Assembly (NCBI RefSeq): GCF_030161375.1 | Contig: NZ_BSSQ01000001.1 | Span: forward strand, 186,001 to 250,000 | Length of the DNA stretch: 64,000 nucleotides | From: Paenibacillus glycanilyticus | GTDB taxonomy: Bacteria; Bacillota; Bacilli; Paenibacillales; Paenibacillaceae | Reading direction: 5' to 3' | Part shown: positions 1-8,843 of the stretch, piece by piece | Layout of the letters: every line of letters starts with the position of its first letter | How positions within the stretch are numbered: position 1 is the first letter of the stretch | Made by a program: the position numbers and the translations under genes | Notes under the pieces: model-generated | The model's input: the letters and a program-made list of their open reading frames with translations, nothing else | What the model was told of the DNA's origin: nothing | Databases searched by the model: none

Positions 1-1587
1 TTCCCAGTAATAGCCTGTCGACGTATTGATCAGCATGCCGTGGCGCGCCGCGAGTGCCGACCACATGCAGCGCTGATTATGCCCAAGCGCCTCATACTCC
101 GCACTGTCTCCGGCGTCGCCTAGATCATCGATATTGATCACGTCGAAGTGGTCGTGCAGCAGCGGATGCAACCCATAATAGATGATTGCGATATCCGGCT
201 TTGCTTCCTTTGCGGCGTCCGTAATGATCTTGAGCAGTTCCGAGCAAAGCCTTTCTCCCCGGAGTTCCGGACAACGCGGCACGCTTACGTCCGGCCCGGG
301 CAAGCCGTAACCGAAATCCAACTTCAGAGCTGCCGGATTCAACCGGCTGACGATGCTCCTGGTACGTTCCGTTAGAAACGATCTGGTCCGCTCCGAGCTG
401 GGATCCAGGCAGTAATGATAAGACTCTCCGTATATCGGATCGCCCGACCAGCGCCAGAGCCTGGGCTTCCCGTCCTTTCCGCACAACAGATCCCCATCGC
501 TCAAGCCAAACGCCTCAGGCTGGTCAATCCATCCTATTGACTGCCATAAAGCTATTTCGAAGCCTTCTGCTCTCATATGCGCAATGTCCCTGTCAAACTC
601 CGGAAACCGGTTATAGTCCGGAATTCCGCTGCTGTCGCAAGTTTCCCAATATTCGTCGAGCACGATCATATCGGCAGGGGCCAATCGCGAAACCCGCTCC
701 GTAATGGTCCTCAAATCAAATTGCCCTTCCTTGAAATCGCCCCATGTACATACAAATGATTTCGCTTGATTGGGCGATTTAGAACCGCTTACCGGAAAGG
801 TTTGATAGAGCCGGTCGTAGGCGTCAAATCCGTTTATTCCCCAGGCAAGTCTGAGCGGTTCGCTCCAGCTTCGATGCAGCAGATCAGGCGCTTCCCACAA
901 ATCCTCCCTGTATAAATACTGCAGACAGGCAGTAGCGGATTTCAGTTGCAACGATAGCGCCGCATCCGGAATCGTTCCGGGTCCAAGCGACAGCCATCCG
1001 TCACCTCCACCCATTGCCGCAGCATATAGCGGTCTCGGGTAAGCAGCCGCGTACAGCGTACCCATCGCATCGCCAAAGCTGCCGAGAGGCAGCAGCGAAT
1101 CACCCATATCGAAAAACCGCCAAAAGCTGCGCGTCGGATTCGTGCCCGCGCACGGCAGGCAGTACCCTTCCGCCTTCCAGTTCGGCCAGAAGGGTTTGGC
1201 AAGCGATGGAGCGGCCCGAAGCTGCATGTCCGTCATTCGTTTCGTTCCGAAATAGAGCGCTACGATAGAGGTCGGCTGATACCACGAGACTTCCAGACTG
1301 GAAAATCGGATGCCCCAGGCTTCGGTGTCCACCTGTAGGGAGCCTCTTCCGAGCTCATCGAATTCAAGCGCGATTTCATAGCAGGAATCCGAAAGTACTG
1401 TCACATTCGAGATAATCGCATCCGTATAATAAAGCTGTCCTTTCTCGTCGGAGAGTTCAAAAGAAGGAAGCAAACTTCCTTGCCATACCATGCGGCCATC
1501 CCGTTCGAGTACAGCCCGGTCCTTTTCCGTATTCCAACAAAACAACATCTGTTGCGCAGCGATCTTTATGTCCGGCAATAGGTTCAT
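1..1587 (-). CDS. GH31/GH36-like glycoside hydrolase, 3' end cut by window edge
   Basis: The frame is open for 529 codons from ATG at 1587 to the window edge. I checked triplet by triplet and found no stop. The start has GGGAGGA seven bases or less upstream. The protein has a beta-rich N-terminal half, then a barrel-like part with VLDEYW near residues 310-314 and LKLDFGYG near 421-428. These resemble the DDGW and K-x-D nucleophile motifs of clan GH-D (GH31, GH36, GH27), so D424 is the candidate nucleophile. No signal peptide is visible, so a cytoplasmic glycosidase is likely. It is the last visible gene of the left glycan block, separated from the GH2 gene by a terminator, so it probably has its own promoter. 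The exact substrate (alpha-galactoside, alpha-xyloside or other) cannot be told. Confidence 0.75.
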   Translation of the reverse strand, partial: MNLLPDIKIAAQQMLFCWNTEKDRAVLERDGRMVWQGSLLPSFELSDEKGQLYYTDAIISNVTVLSDSCYEIALEFDELGRGSLQVDTEAWGIRFSSLEVSWYQPTSIVALYFGTKRMTDMQLRAAPSLAKPFWPNWKAEGYCLPCAGTNPTRSFWRFFDMGDSLLPLGSFGDAMGTLYAAAYPRPLYAAAMGGGDGWLSLGPGTIPDAALSLQLKSATACLQYLYREDLWEAPDLLHRSWSEPLRLAWGINGFDAYDRLYQTFPVSGSKSPNQAKSFVCTWGDFKEGQFDLRTITERVSRLAPADMIVLDEYWETCDSSGIPDYNRFPEFDRDIAHMRAEGFEIALWQSIGWIDQPEAFGLSDGDLLCGKDGKPRLWRWSGDPIYGESYHYCLDPSSERTRSFLTERTRSIVSRLNPAALKLDFGYGLPGPDVSVPRCPELRGERLCSELLKIITDAAKEAKPDIAIIYYGLHPLLHDHFDVINIDDLGDAGDSAEYEALGHNQRCMWSALAARHGMLINTSTGYYWE

Positions 1588-1684
1588 CTTATCCTCCCGT
1601 TTCATCTCAACGCGTACGTGATGGATTTGCGATTGTCCTTCCTTCTTCCTTCTATATTGAACGGCGGCCCTGGCCATGGATATG

Positions 1685-1697
1685 GTCATTTAATGAC
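1685..1697. promoter_or_regulatory. 13-base perfect palindrome, candidate operator
   Basis: GTCATTTAATGAC is a perfect inverted repeat around a central base. It lies about 100 bases upstream of the start of the GH31/GH36-like gene. A TTGACC hexamer lies about 35 bases further upstream on the minus strand (1728-1733). Together they suggest a regulated promoter, but I cannot assign a binding protein. Confidence 0.3.
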
Positions 1698-1800
1698 TTA
1701 TCTTGCATTTTCATATCTGATTTCCGGTCAAGTCTTGAGAGGCCGCGGAGCATGTATATTCTTCTAGACATCAATAATGGAGATAATCCGTTCCTTCATT

Positions 1801-1831
1801 AAGAAAGGCACCCAAAATGGGTGCCTTTCTT
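1801..1831 (-). terminator. Intrinsic terminator after the GH2 gene
   Basis: A perfect 13-base-pair stem (AAGAAAGGCACCC with its complement) closes a 5-base loop about 45 bases beyond the stop of the GH2 gene. The arm ends in TTCTT on either strand, so it could work in both directions. Confidence 0.75.
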
Positions 1832-1875
1832 GACGATATTCGATTCGTAGAGGGAAATGTTCGGCCGGAGCAAGC

Positions 1876-4353
1876 CTATCCTTGCTTGGCACTAAACATC
1901 GTTAAGCTCGCTGAAGCTAGCCCTGGAGCCGAAACCTCAATGGCAATCGTTCCCGGTTCATGCCCCGCCCGCACTATGGCGGCGGCAATTCCGCGATAGG
2001 CACGGCAGCTCGAAGAACGGTAGTTCTCGCTGCTCGTCACGTCCGCCGAGTACACGCCAAGCAGGCTTCCGCTGCCTTGTACCGAGACGGATATCAAATG
2101 CGCAGCGTCAGGCACAAGGCGGCCATCCTTATCGACAACAACGATTCGCAGCTCAGCAAAGTCCCGTCCGTCCGCGGACAGCCGATCGCTGTCGCAGCTC
2201 AGTTCCAGCCGCGCCGCGACTCCAGCAGTAACCAGCATGTCCTCGCACACTCGCTGCCCTTCGTTCATACCGACAGCGGCGAGCGTTCCGGGAACATAGT
2301 CGACGTCCAGCTCGATCGCCCGGTAACTCTCCGCATCCTTCTCCACTACTCCGAGCGAACGCCCGTTCAGGAACAGCTCCGCCGCGTCGCAGTTGGTGAA
2401 GACATATACCGTCTTGCGCTCGCCTTCGTTCCAATTCCAGTGAAGCTGCGAATTCATGTAGGCGTAAGTTTCGCCGGCAGCGGGAACGGGTTGCTTGACA
2501 GCGAGGCCTATGAACGGCTCATCGCTCCAAATGCTACGGCGGTAGTAGTACTCGCCTCGCGGCGTGCCGACCGAATCGATGAGCCCGAACCCCCAGCCGC
2601 GGCGCCCTCCCGCAAGCGCGGAGATATCGAATGTGTTGCCTAGGGCGGAGTCCTCGCCAAGCACGTCGGCGCCTTCTCCCAAGTAATCGATGCCAACCCA
2701 CAGGAACTGGCCGATGACGTAGCGATTCTGCATGATGCGCTTCCAGTGCTCCGGCTCGAACTCCGTCTCGGAGCCGAGCAGAGCCCGATCCGGACGCTCG
2801 GCGTGCAGGCGTTCGTAGTACGCGTCGCCTTCCCGGCTCGCGACGTAGTTATAACCCGGCACGTCCACCAGATCCATGATGCCTTCCCGCAAGGGCAGCA
2901 GGTGATTGCCTTCCGCGCATACGGTCACGGGCCGGCTGTCGTCCTCCTCCTTGCAGATGTCAACCAGCCTGCGCAAGAGCGGAATCCCTTCGTCGAAGTA
3001 GAGATCCGGAATTTCGTTGCCTACGCTCCACATGATGATGCTTGGGTGGTTGCGATCCCGCCGCAGCATCGCCCGAAGGTCGGTCTCGTGCCATTGGTCG
3101 AAGTAAAGATAATATCCATAGACGTTCTTGCCGTACGGCGAGTCCGAATAACCGCGGTCCCAGCCTAACCGCCATTCGTCGAACGCTTCGTCCATGACCA
3201 TCATCCCTAGATAATCGCACGCATGATAAAATTCCGTCGGGAAAGGGTGATGTGACGTTCGGACCGCATTGCAGCCCGCTTCCTTCAGCATGGCCAGCCG
3301 GCTCGCCCATGTAGGCGTCTGAACCGCCCCGCCAAAAATCGCCGCGTCCTGGTGTAGGCAGACGCCTTTGATTTTCGTCTCGACCCCATTCAGCTCGAAG
3401 CCGTCCCCGGCGGTAAACGATAACGTGCGAATGCCAAGCGGGGTCAGCACATCGTCAGCCGGCTCATCCTCGACGAACAGGACGGAGCGGACCCGATACA
3501 GATTCGGCTGCTCCGGACTCCAAAGCGCGGGTTCCAGCACGCGAAGCTGCTGCTCGAATCGATGCTTGCCGAACTGCGGAACGATCGCTTCAGCCTCGGC
3601 TATAGCCACCTCGCGGTCTTCCGGATCAAGGATGGTTGTTCTCAATCGGCAGTTTTTGCTGATTTCGTTATTGTCCGCCATTCCATTCCCTTGCCACACA
3701 AAAGCGTTCCACTTCGTCTCGGGATAACGGCCCGCGGAGACACTCGTTGCTACCGAAATCGCGGCGCCTTCTGAGTCGACGGTCTCCGTTCTGGCAACTA
3801 CGCCCCATATGTCAATATGCAAGGGGGACGTTACAATTAGCTGCACGCGGCGAAACAGTCCGTTGCCTTGATAGGATCTGCCAAATGGCTGAAGAGAAGC
3901 GTCCACCTTGACCGCAAGGATGTTCTCCTCCCCCTCGGGAAGAAGATGAGGCGTAAGATCATGCCAGAATGGCGTAAAGGCGTAGGGATGCGTCCCTAGA
4001 CAGCGGCCGTTCACCCATACCTCGGCATTCATCGCGGCTCCGTCGAACATCAGGTAACGTTTGCCCCCGCCATGCTGCTGCGGAGAAGCGAACGACGTAC
4101 GGTACCATAAAACGCCCGAGCGAACGTACCCGTTCGCCGGATAGGCGGCATCGAAATCCGATTCCGCGGAATCGTCGTGCGGAAGCTGTACGATCCGCCA
4201 TGCCGAGTCGTCATATAAGGAAGCTTGCGCGCCGGGAGCATCTCCTGCATGGCAGCGCCAATTATCCATCAAAGAGATAATGCTGCGGTAATCGGTTCCG
4301 TTAAGCATCCTCTCCACGTACGAGAGGGTAGGTTCTATTCTTCTATGAGTCAT
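1876..4353 (-). CDS. Glycoside hydrolase family 2 (beta-galactosidase/glucuronidase type)
   Basis: A GH2 retaining beta-glycosidase of about 825 residues. The order is an N-terminal sugar-binding sandwich (about 30-180), an Ig-like domain (about 190-315), the TIM barrel (about 325-600) and C-terminal Ig-like domains. The acid/base is E447 in WSVGNEIPD and the likely nucleophile is E529 in LLGSETEF. The barrel signature RTSHHPF is also present. ATG at 4353 is preferred over the upstream TTG at 4362, because AAGGAG sits 11 bases before the ATG but only 2 before the TTG. There is no signal peptide. It lies 54 bases after the beta-helix gene, in one operon with that gene and the GH88 gene. Substrate is not evident; beta-galactoside or beta-glucuronide are the usual options. 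Confidence 0.9.
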   Translation of the reverse strand: MTHRRIEPTLSYVERMLNGTDYRSIISLMDNWRCHAGDAPGAQASLYDDSAWRIVQLPHDDSAESDFDAAYPANGYVRSGVLWYRTSFASPQQHGGGKRYLMFDGAAMNAEVWVNGRCLGTHPYAFTPFWHDLTPHLLPEGEENILAVKVDASLQPFGRSYQGNGLFRRVQLIVTSPLHIDIWGVVARTETVDSEGAAISVATSVSAGRYPETKWNAFVWQGNGMADNNEISKNCRLRTTILDPEDREVAIAEAEAIVPQFGKHRFEQQLRVLEPALWSPEQPNLYRVRSVLFVEDEPADDVLTPLGIRTLSFTAGDGFELNGVETKIKGVCLHQDAAIFGGAVQTPTWASRLAMLKEAGCNAVRTSHHPFPTEFYHACDYLGMMVMDEAFDEWRLGWDRGYSDSPYGKNVYGYYLYFDQWHETDLRAMLRRDRNHPSIIMWSVGNEIPDLYFDEGIPLLRRLVDICKEEDDSRPVTVCAEGNHLLPLREGIMDLVDVPGYNYVASREGDAYYERLHAERPDRALLGSETEFEPEHWKRIMQNRYVIGQFLWVGIDYLGEGADVLGEDSALGNTFDISALAGGRRGWGFGLIDSVGTPRGEYYYRRSIWSDEPFIGLAVKQPVPAAGETYAYMNSQLHWNWNEGERKTVYVFTNCDAAELFLNGRSLGVVEKDAESYRAIELDVDYVPGTLAAVGMNEGQRVCEDMLVTAGVAARLELSCDSDRLSADGRDFAELRIVVVDKDGRLVPDAAHLISVSVQGSGSLLGVYSADVTSSENYRSSSCRAYRGIAAAIVRAGHEPGTIAIEVSAPGLASASLTMFSAKQG

Positions 4354-4407
4354 GTTCGGCAAGGCTCCTTCGCGAGGTTTCTCTCGTAATCCGCTTCTAT
4401 TCCCTGC

Positions 4408-5565
4408 TTACTCCTGCTTCGCCAGGAAGCGTTCTGCACCTTCCGCCAGCCAGATGTCCCCGGTCTGCCGGCCGGTTCCCGTATCACGGATAAGATTATT
4501 GTCCAGCTCATTGTCGACGGATCCAGCGTTTACGAAAAATCCGTACCCGTCATTATCCTCGATTACATTGCGGAGCCACTTGTTGCGGCTTGCCCCGTTG
4601 GACGGTTTCTCAGGACGGCAATAGACGCCGCTATTTCCGTTGCAGCGTATGACGTTGTCGGCGAACCGGTTGTCAGAGTCCTTATGTCCGATAGAGATGC
4701 CGGACACGGCGTTATGCTCCAGCACGTTGCGCTCGAACTCGCCGAATTGAACGCGCCAGCAGACGAACAGCCCCGCCGTGCCGTTGCCGCTGCACGTATT
4801 GTCCTTGACGCGAGAGGAGTGCGAGCCGGCGCCGGGATGCAGCCCCGATCCTTTGCAGCCGCGAACGTCGCAATGAAGCACCGAGATACTCTCGGTAATC
4901 TGCCAACTGATGCCATCACCGTTAAAGTCGCGCACAAGGACACGCTCAACCTTGCAATCGCGTGCCTTGTACAGATAAATCCCGCCCGCCCGGCAGCCGC
5001 CGATCGGTTCATTGGCAGCCTTGTTGCCATCAATCGTAAGATCACGTACGCGGACCTGCTGGGCGTCCACCACTTCGATAATAGAGCAGGCATTCGTTGC
5101 CATTCCGCCGTCGTCCGAGTGGTAATCGCGCTCCAGATGCCGGTCAAAGCGCAGCACATGCCCCTCCACCGCCGTAATGACCGCCGTGCTTTCGTCCCAG
5201 CCCCATTTTTGCGACTCGTCGAAAATTTGCAGGCCCATCCCGACGCGGAAGCCGCTTGGGTCCGCCACCTCTACGCGCAGCTCGCCGTAATCGGCGTCGA
5301 CGATAAACGGACTCTTGAAGCTATCCGTCTTGCGTAGTACCGTCTCCGGTCCGGCGCCAGCTAGCGTGACCCGATCCGTCAACCGAATCGGCCCGTATAC
5401 GTCATATACTCCCCGATCCAGCCGCACGATGCCGCCGCCATGCCGGGTCGCTTCATCTACCGCCGATTGTACGGCCATAGACGTGAAGCCCGGATAGTCG
5501 CTTTGCGGACCTCCCGCTGTCACTTCTATCGTGCCATTGCGCAGCATCGGATCTCTCAGCCCCAT
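4408..5565 (-). CDS. Right-handed parallel beta-helix protein (pectate lyase-like fold)
   Basis: A 385-residue protein. The N-terminus has the pectate-lyase-3-like pattern (QSAVDEATRHGGGIVRLDRGVY), followed by repeated coils rich in N, G and V, such as RVRDLTIDGN, VLVRDFNGDGIS, HSSRVKDNTCSGNGTAG and NVIRCNGNSGVY. This is typical of a beta-helix that lyses, hydrolyses or epimerises polysaccharides. I cannot place catalytic residues. ATG at 5565 is preferred to 5574, because GAGAGG lies 9 bases upstream of it and directly touches the other. There is no signal peptide, which is unusual for a lyase and suggests action on imported oligomers. It is the middle gene of the GH88/beta-helix/GH2 operon. 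Confidence 0.8.
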   Translation of the reverse strand: MGLRDPMLRNGTIEVTAGGPQSDYPGFTSMAVQSAVDEATRHGGGIVRLDRGVYDVYGPIRLTDRVTLAGAGPETVLRKTDSFKSPFIVDADYGELRVEVADPSGFRVGMGLQIFDESQKWGWDESTAVITAVEGHVLRFDRHLERDYHSDDGGMATNACSIIEVVDAQQVRVRDLTIDGNKAANEPIGGCRAGGIYLYKARDCKVERVLVRDFNGDGISWQITESISVLHCDVRGCKGSGLHPGAGSHSSRVKDNTCSGNGTAGLFVCWRVQFGEFERNVLEHNAVSGISIGHKDSDNRFADNVIRCNGNSGVYCRPEKPSNGASRNKWLRNVIEDNDGYGFFVNAGSVDNELDNNLIRDTGTGRQTGDIWLAEGAERFLAKQE

Positions 5566-5632
5566 CTCTCTCATCCTCTCGTTATGAAAATCTCGTTATG
5601 AAATTATCAATGGCAGCTCCGCAGGCTCAAGA

Positions 5633-6823
5633 TTACCAGAATAGCTCCTTGCGGCCCCGCAGCTTCGCGAGCGCTTCAACAAAGAAATAATCGCCATAGA
5701 TCAGCGATTCGTCCACATACACGCCGCGCGAATAATAACCGGTCGCATGCCGCAGAAGGCCTTCATGCTCGTCGCCCCATTCCGCATAGCGGTCGCATAG
5801 CGACCGGACGATCCGCTCTGCCGATATCCGGCACCAAGCAGCGTCTTCGACTCCCGCTCCTTCGCTTGCTGTCAACAACTCGGTCAGCTCCAGCAGACCA
5901 GACGCCGCAATCGCCGCCGCGGATGAATCTCTCGGCATGAGCTCCCGGTCAGCTTCCGGCAGGAAGAAGTCCCAGTAAGGGACGGCGTCTTCCGGCAACC
6001 GCTCGATGAAGAAACGAGCGACCCGCAGCGCAGCTTCACGGTACCGCATCTCGCCCGTGTACCGATAGCAAAGCGCGAAGCCGTACAGCGCCCAGGAAGC
6101 TCCGCGCGCCCAAGCGGAATCCGCCGCGTAGCCTTGCCCGGCCAGCGACTCGATCGGCGTCCCTGTCTCCGGATCGTAACGGAAAATATGGCAGACCGAT
6201 CCGTCTGGACGAACAAAATCGCGCAGGACGGAATCGGCGTGCCGGATCGCGATATGCTTGTACCGCGGATCCTTGATCTCGCGTCCGGCCCAATGCAGCA
6301 GCGGCAAATTCATTAGACAGTCAATGATCGCCCAGCCGGCATGATCCTCTTCGTCCCAATTCGGCCAGGCGCGAATGAACTCGCCTTGAGGATTATACCT
6401 TCCGGCAAGGAGGTTAGCCGCGATAAGCGCATGCCGCTTCGCGTCCGCATCTCCTCCGCGCCCCGACGCTTCGGCTAGACGATGCTGGGCAACGCTGCTC
6501 AAGCTGAACATGAAGCCAACGTCGTGATGCAGCAGATCGTAGGTCTGCAGCGTCTCCGCAAGCTGCCGTTCGCAAGCTTCGGCGACTCGTCGCAGCTCCT
6601 CATTGCCGTTCTCCCGGTACGCAAGCCACAGCAGACCCGGCCAAAAGCCGGCGACCCAGTCATGCTCCGGCCCCCTGACGTAATGTCCGTCTTTTGTCCC
6701 GTTCGGATAAGCAGCCCCGATCGTCCGGGCGTTACGGACAATTTTGGCTTCAGCCCGGCTCCAAGCCTCCTCCGCCCAGCCCAAATCCCATTCCAAGCCG
6801 GGGTTTACCTTCTGCTCCGTCAT
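5633..6823 (-). CDS. GH88 unsaturated glucuronyl hydrolase
   Basis: A 396-residue alpha/alpha-barrel hydrolase. GH88 enzymes hydrate the 4,5-unsaturated uronic acid left at the non-reducing end by polysaccharide lyases. Family landmarks are WVAGFWPGLLW near residue 56, HHDVGFMF with D101, DCLMNLPLLHWA with D168, and GASWALYGF. D101 and D168 match the spacing of the two catalytic aspartates in known unsaturated glucuronyl hydrolases. GH105 is less likely. No signal peptide. It is the first gene of a minus-strand operon with the beta-helix and GH2 genes, and AT-rich sequence with TTATAAT-like hexamers lies upstream (about 6895-6905). Its presence implies that the locus handles lyase products. 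Confidence 0.88.
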   Translation of the reverse strand: MTEQKVNPGLEWDLGWAEEAWSRAEAKIVRNARTIGAAYPNGTKDGHYVRGPEHDWVAGFWPGLLWLAYRENGNEELRRVAEACERQLAETLQTYDLLHHDVGFMFSLSSVAQHRLAEASGRGGDADAKRHALIAANLLAGRYNPQGEFIRAWPNWDEEDHAGWAIIDCLMNLPLLHWAGREIKDPRYKHIAIRHADSVLRDFVRPDGSVCHIFRYDPETGTPIESLAGQGYAADSAWARGASWALYGFALCYRYTGEMRYREAALRVARFFIERLPEDAVPYWDFFLPEADRELMPRDSSAAAIAASGLLELTELLTASEGAGVEDAAWCRISAERIVRSLCDRYAEWGDEHEGLLRHATGYYSRGVYVDESLIYGDYFFVEALAKLRGRKELFW

Positions 6824-6983
6824 GCTTCCATCCCTCCAGCTGTTTCTATGCCGAATTCTTCTTTCCCTGACTGCGGTGATTATCCTAATTTCACATTTAT
6901 TATAAAATTGCTGAACAGCCGAACCTATAGTAATGTTTATGGAATCGCTGTCTTTTCATATCCTTTTGAAGGAATCTGAAACA

Positions 6984-7038
6984 AACGCGGGCTTGCGCAT
7001 TCATGGGAGAAACCTCCCGATGATCGCAAGCCCGCGTT
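6984..7038 (-). terminator. Terminator after the GH36-like gene
   Basis: A 14-base-pair GC-rich stem (AACGCGGGCTTGCG with its complement) whose loop contains a second small stem GGGAG/CTCCC. It lies just past the stop at 7066 and is followed on the minus strand by TTTGTTT. It separates the GH36-like gene from the GH88 operon. Confidence 0.75.
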
Positions 7039-7065
7039 ATTTGTTTGCTCCTCTATGCTCCGGCT

Positions 7066-8676
7066 TTACAGCCACCAGCCATTGTCTTTCTCATCCAATG
7101 TTTCCCTCGTAACCGCGTTCCAAGCGAATACCGTCTCTTCTCCGTTCAGCAGCCAGCGGCTTGGACATGTCGTGTGCAGCCAATCGAGCGGTTCCGCCGC
7201 CGGCCGTTCCACTGCCGCCAGCTCGAACGCCCGGCGAAGCTCGGCCTCCTGCTCCTTCGTCAAGACGGATGGATCCGCCGAGACAAACAGCGGCGTGCCG
7301 CTGCCAGCCAGCAAGCGAAGCCACTCGCGATTCAGCTCCCATGGCACGTCTGCCGTGAGACCTACGCAATCCGCATCATGGCTGAAAAACGTTCCGTGCT
7401 GCGGCATTCGAAAAGCCAGCGTATTGACGCCCATATAGCGCGTCCTCTCCCACCACTTGCCGCTCGTATCGTCACCGGTCCGCTGTATCGAGAACAAGCC
7501 CGCTGCCAGATGGCCAAACGTATTGCAGCCGATCACGTCAGCCTCTCCGGCCGCTTCCGCAATTGTCTTGTACAGCTCCAATGTAATCTCCGCGGTTGTC
7601 CTCGATCGGTCCTGGAAAGGATGCGGCAACGCGTGCGGCCTGGAACGCATCGTGAATCCCCATTGGCCAAGCAAGTCGTACGTCGTAAAATCGTGCTTCA
7701 ACAGTTCAAAGCCCCATCCGACCATCGAGCGGACCGCCTCACGAATCGATTCGAGCGCTCCGGGTACGGTCGGGTCGAGCACATGGCCTCCGCTCGACGA
7801 ATAACGAATCCATTCTGCCGGCACTTCTTCCGCCGTCAGAAGCGGCCGGCACCATAGTCCGGGCTTGACGCCGATCCCCCTCATCTCATGTGCCAGCCGC
7901 TCCATATCCGGGAACTTGCCGTTACCCGTCCAAGGCCCGCCATTACAGGCCCCCCCGCCGCTTTTCGACTGCCAGCCGTCATCAATGACCATATAGGGGC
8001 GATTGCCGGCGTTCGAGGACAGCGAGGACATGAACCGGGAATCCTCAAGAATCTCCCGATGCGAGCTGTTGCCATAGGCGTAGTACCAGTTGTTTCCGCC
8101 GTAGACCGGCTGCTTCGGCATTCGGGGACGGTTGCATAGAAGCGAGCAGAACCTCCGCGCCGCGCGAATAGGCTGTTCTCCTTCCGCTCCCGGATCCGTG
8201 ACGATCTCGGCGATTGGCAGAATGCGATTGCCGAGGCGAACGCCTTCGCTGCCACAGGAGACGTCGGCTGTCAACGTCAGACCATCGGAATCAAGCTGCC
8301 AGAAGCAGAACGCTCCCGCTCCCGTTTTCACCCCGCAGCCTGCTGTTCGGACGCCGTCATGGGCTAGGAAATACCAAGGCAAGACCCGCTCGGGCACTAG
8401 CCCGCGCCACTCCAAATCCCCATATGCCCGCTCCCAATGATCCCCCAGTACATGCCAATTCCCTTCGACTCGCTCATCCCACCGGAGCTTGACGGCTCTC
8501 GGCGTTGCCGCCGGAGCCTCCAAAGTTACCTTTATGATTCCACCTTCGTTCGTCAGACGAACCGTAACCCCTTCGGACTCCCATGTTCCGGGCTGAACCT
8601 GTGTCAGCTCCCGCCATCCGCCATCCAGACGAACAAACGCGGCGGAAGGGCTCTCCATTCTTTTAAACAACTTCAC
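7066..8676 (-). CDS. GH36-like alpha-galactosidase
   Basis: A clan GH-D glycosidase of 536 residues. MVIDDGWQS (DDGW near 232-235) and LKHDFTTYD with the nucleophile candidate D329 fit the GH36/raffinose-synthase type barrel. RTGDDTSGKW further on carries the likely acid/base aspartate. The open frame extends to 8883 but would overlap the divergent regulator. GTG at 8676 has GGGAGGAGG eight bases upstream and is the best start. There is no signal peptide. It is transcribed divergently from the AraC gene at 8844, which probably controls it. Whether it acts on raffinose-type sugars or on galactosylated polysaccharide fragments cannot be told. Confidence 0.85.
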   Translation of the reverse strand: MKLFKRMESPSAAFVRLDGGWRELTQVQPGTWESEGVTVRLTNEGGIIKVTLEAPAATPRAVKLRWDERVEGNWHVLGDHWERAYGDLEWRGLVPERVLPWYFLAHDGVRTAGCGVKTGAGAFCFWQLDSDGLTLTADVSCGSEGVRLGNRILPIAEIVTDPGAEGEQPIRAARRFCSLLCNRPRMPKQPVYGGNNWYYAYGNSSHREILEDSRFMSSLSSNAGNRPYMVIDDGWQSKSGGGACNGGPWTGNGKFPDMERLAHEMRGIGVKPGLWCRPLLTAEEVPAEWIRYSSSGGHVLDPTVPGALESIREAVRSMVGWGFELLKHDFTTYDLLGQWGFTMRSRPHALPHPFQDRSRTTAEITLELYKTIAEAAGEADVIGCNTFGHLAAGLFSIQRTGDDTSGKWWERTRYMGVNTLAFRMPQHGTFFSHDADCVGLTADVPWELNREWLRLLAGSGTPLFVSADPSVLTKEQEAELRRAFELAAVERPAAEPLDWLHTTCPSRWLLNGEETVFAWNAVTRETLDEKDNGWWL

Positions 8677-8843
8677 GGCTTCGGCCTCCTCCCAATATTG
8701 CGCAACTGCTAGCAATAGCGAATAATAGTAGCGTATCCCAAAAGTATAAACGGCTATGGTCATACTCGTTAGGGCGAAAAGGGTCCGATCGGGGAGGAAC
8801 GTTAACCAACTGGGACATGATTCGCATCGAAGGAGGTATTGCA

